Origin: Litoditis marina
Taxonomy: Eukaryota; Nematoda; Chromadorea; Rhabditida; Rhabditidae
Length of the DNA: 64,000 nucleotides
Direction of reading: 5' to 3'
Assembly: GCA_964036275.1 (NCBI GenBank)
Contig: OZ038438.1
Span: 13,658,720 to 13,722,719 of the forward strand
Positions 61,441-64,000 of the stretch are shown one piece after another. The notes under the pieces are model-generated. The model saw nothing but the letters and a program-made list of their open reading frames with translations. It did no database searches and had not been told where the DNA came from. Numbering within the stretch: the first letter of the stretch is position 1; every line of letters starts with the position of its first letter. Both the position numbers and the translations under genes were made by a program.

Positions 61441-62801
61441 ACAAAAAGTCTGAAGACAGCCTTATGCACAACGGTATATATGCACACAGTAAAACTTTGA
61501 CAGACAGAAAGAGGCTTCAAGACAGATTTGTAACAGACTACTTCTTTTATATCATATGGTTGATTTTATCGAAAACATATGCTTAGTAGAATGTGGCACT
61601 ACTAAACTGGTGAATTGGCCGTAAACTAAGTTGAGCTCATAGCAAGCATTTTGAGAGGTAAATAACTTCTTATGAAACACTCTTATGAATGTATTCGTGA
61701 TGTGATTAATGTAACACTGGTAAGCCACTATTCTCACAACAATTCGACACCCTTACAAAGCACAATATTAACAGAACCTCCGGATTTACGGACTTTAGAA
61801 GACCATCAAATAGGATAGCGGAACGAATGCCATTGGGCAGTGACTACCCGAAATGAGTCTCTGAACCATTAGAGGTAAACGAAGCAGTCACGTGAAACGT
61901 TTAACTACATCTCCAAATCTGAACTTCGCAATTGCACATTTCTGCATTCGACTTCGGTTCACGCGTCTTACCTGACTGTCAAACGCACTTGACGTATACA
62001 CAAATGTGGAAGTTTGCCGAATGTTGTGTGTTTTAATTGACCTCTTCGTCGTCCACAACAATGAAAATTGTACTTCACAAATGATAGATTACCGCTGCCG
62101 TCTCCGAAACGTCGTGTCAAGATTGTAGGAAAAACGACCGAACAATTGGTGTGAATCTGTTAGATGAAATAGGGTCATCTAGAAACGATGAGTCGTTACT
62201 CTCATTTGGTGACATGAACTAATTGGAGGACAACGCCTAGCTAATGATTCAGCTGATGATGTGCCTGCCCGATAAGTGAAGGTGATAAAAGAGTGCCACA
62301 GACTCCAATACAGGATGCGATAAGCATTTCATAACTTCATTGCTTTGACAGGCCGAAGCCATTTCCCTTTTTGTGTCCCTTTCCTAACTGACTGCAAAAA
62401 ACGAATGGGCCATTAAACTACCACTACCAATACCTTCAAACTAACCACTTGCTACCATAACCAAAAATTCAGTGTGCGTGCAGCTGAAATTGAATGAGAC
62501 AACGTAAAAAAATGATAGAAAGTTAATTCGAGAACTGTATGACTCCGGAATTTGTATAGAAAAACCATCCATTTGTTCGTGCAACGTTCGGATAAATACG
62601 CATTCCTACTTGTTCTTTTTCTCTGATATACTTGCTCATTAGATTTGTCTTGTTGGAGGGTCCAATTTTCTTGTTAATACTATTTTTAAAATTGGGGTGT
62701 TGTCCTTCATGTTGTTCTCCTGATTTGCCTCTCATTATTGATTATATTGGGATAGCCTGTTCGAATCAGACTATTCTTGATCGTTCTGTTTTAGTTATAA
62801 A

Positions 62802-63928
62802 ATGTGTATATCATCGGTTGGGCAGATTGTATATGGAGTAGTCATGTTGGCTTGCACCGTGCTCACTGCGGTGGCACTCTTTACCCCAGGTAATTGCGTT
62901 GATGCTATTGCACTTTATTCCAGATGTTATTGAACTACATTCATGTTGTTCTTTATTTCTCCCTAGCAAACCCAACGGTAATTGCAGTATCGATGTTTCA
63001 TATCAGACATTTGTTGATTTAATGAGAAGAGTTGTACGAGCACGACAAACCAAACCAAGAAAATAGCTGATTTTGCCAGGTGCAACTCGATGAGCCTACA
63101 TTCTATGTAGCACACACCAGCAGAAGTGACAGTGTTTCATTTAGACACGTGTTCACGTTCGCCTTTAACACTGTGAACATAATATGAAAATAGACAAACG
63201 TTGCTCACTCCAGTGTGAATCTTGATAGATCTTCGCAACAATACTTAGACGTACTCGGGTACATACATCATCCACAATCATTAACCCGGCTCGGACTACA
63301 TGTTTTTGCTGTGTTAGCAGCTCATTGAGGTTTGACTGGAAGAAAGCTTAGGTTTTGAAAATCTTGAAACTCATACAAAAACGACGAAAGTATCATAAAA
63401 CTACAGTCAATTCTCTTACGGTTTCAGTTTTCAGGATGGACTCAAGTAGAGGGAACGCCACGCGGTGATGTGTTCAGTAAAGGGGAGGGTATCATGCCTT
63501 GGACTTGTGCCAAGTTACATCAATCGGATGCTTGTAACGAATGGTGGTCGGTAAGTTGTACTTGACTTCTTTTATAGTGTTTTACCAACCTCATTACAAC
63601 GTCTCTCATTTTCTAGTATGAGGAACTTTCGCTCACTCAAAAGATGTATTAAGAGTGGGCATGCTTCGAAGAATATTTTTTTTCCGGGGTAACCTGATAG
63701 ACTAGTATCAATAATTTTAACGTCTTCAGTCATGTAGTTCAAGTTTGTATTAACAAATGTTTATTCGTTTCACATATATTCTTAGATACTACATAAGTTT
63801 TTACCCCTGAATGTTATTAAGCTTGGCATGTTGCAGTCGATCCCGAACTGGCAGCATATAGTTATTGTATGCATGTGGATGGCGCTGATTGTGGAATTAT
63901 TCTGTTTAGTGTGGAATCTCTTAGTATT
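62802..63928 (+). CDS. Clc-like tetraspan membrane protein, copy 2 (partial)
   Basis: Paralogue of the gene at 57603 and in the same orientation. Three exons are visible: 62802-62889, 63435-63550 and 63837-63928; the rest lies beyond the window. TM1 is QIVYGVVMLACTVLTAVALF. The loop has GIMPWTC and ACNEWW. TM2 is in HIVIVCMWMALIVELFCLVW after IPNWQ. Intron phases (1, 0, 2) and the 92-nt third exon are identical to those of copy 1, so the pair arose by tandem duplication. The first loop is five residues longer than in copy 1. The ATG follows a GTTTTAG acceptor by 7 nt. Confidence 0.85.
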
Positions 63929-63934
63929 GTGAGT

Positions 63935-63960
63935 TTTAATATATATATATATATATATAA
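63935..63960. repeat. (TA)n microsatellite
   Basis: About 22 bp of uninterrupted TA in the intron after the last visible exon of the second Clc-like gene. Confidence 0.9.
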
Positions 63961-64000
63961 ACTTCTCTGAAATATCTCAACCACGTCAAAGTTGCGAACG

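Larger units (their letters stand above)
59332..62801. other. Intergenic between the two Clc-like genes
   Basis: No conserved gene seen. From about 60480 to 61440 the DNA is AT-rich but punctuated by CG-dense motifs; a 37-bp tandem duplication lies at 60580-60653. Open frames here (for example 60123-60464) show no recognisable family. Confidence 0.5.

Noticed and set aside
1..64000. CRISPR arrays, operons with ribosome sites, insertion sequences
   Set aside because: The window is eukaryotic and intron-rich; no bacterial-type features were seen.

Overview
The window is nuclear DNA from a nematode. Every gene I could rebuild is split by short phase-matched GT-AG introns with TTTCAG-type acceptors. 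Most start codons sit just downstream of an orphan acceptor of the kind used for spliced-leader trans-splicing. The families present include nematode-specific ones: Sra-type chemoreceptors, Clc-like tetraspans and multidomain serine carboxypeptidases. Wide intergenic spaces and many short foldback and tRNA-derived repeats suggest a rhabditid, strongylid or diplogastrid with a genome less compact than C. elegans. The species cannot be fixed from sequence reading alone.

Layout. 1-3150: intergenic, two long inverted repeats, one doubtful small secreted ORF. 3181-12037 (+): sec-15, exocyst subunit, 24 exons, 824 aa, complete. 14219-16124 (+): unidentified small type I membrane protein with one EGF-like domain. 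18699-23703 (-): inward-rectifier K+ channel (irk family), 10 exons, 473 aa, with a GC-AG intron directly behind the selectivity filter. 23704-29646: gene-poor, repeats. 29647-31817 (+): seven-helix chemoreceptor of the Sra superfamily, 335 aa, six exons. 31923-53494 (-): a giant secreted protein of about 2,100 aa and 52 exons with four tandem peptidase S10 domains, a Ser/Thr-rich stalk and a GPI-type tail; its first domain has lost the nucleophilic serine. 53495-57602: intergenic, direct repeats. 57603-59331 (+): Clc-like/claudin-superfamily tetraspan, 176 aa. 59332-62801: intergenic with an unusual array of CG-rich motifs. 62802 to the window end (+): a second, paralogous Clc-like gene cut off by the window edge.

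The genes do not form an obvious pathway. sec-15 is a housekeeping trafficking gene. The others are surface or secreted products: channel, receptor, tetraspans, EGF protein and carboxypeptidase. The chemoreceptor and carboxypeptidase genes converge with overlapping 3' ends. Splice structures were deduced by eye, using reading-frame continuity and family conservation; no transcript evidence was available.
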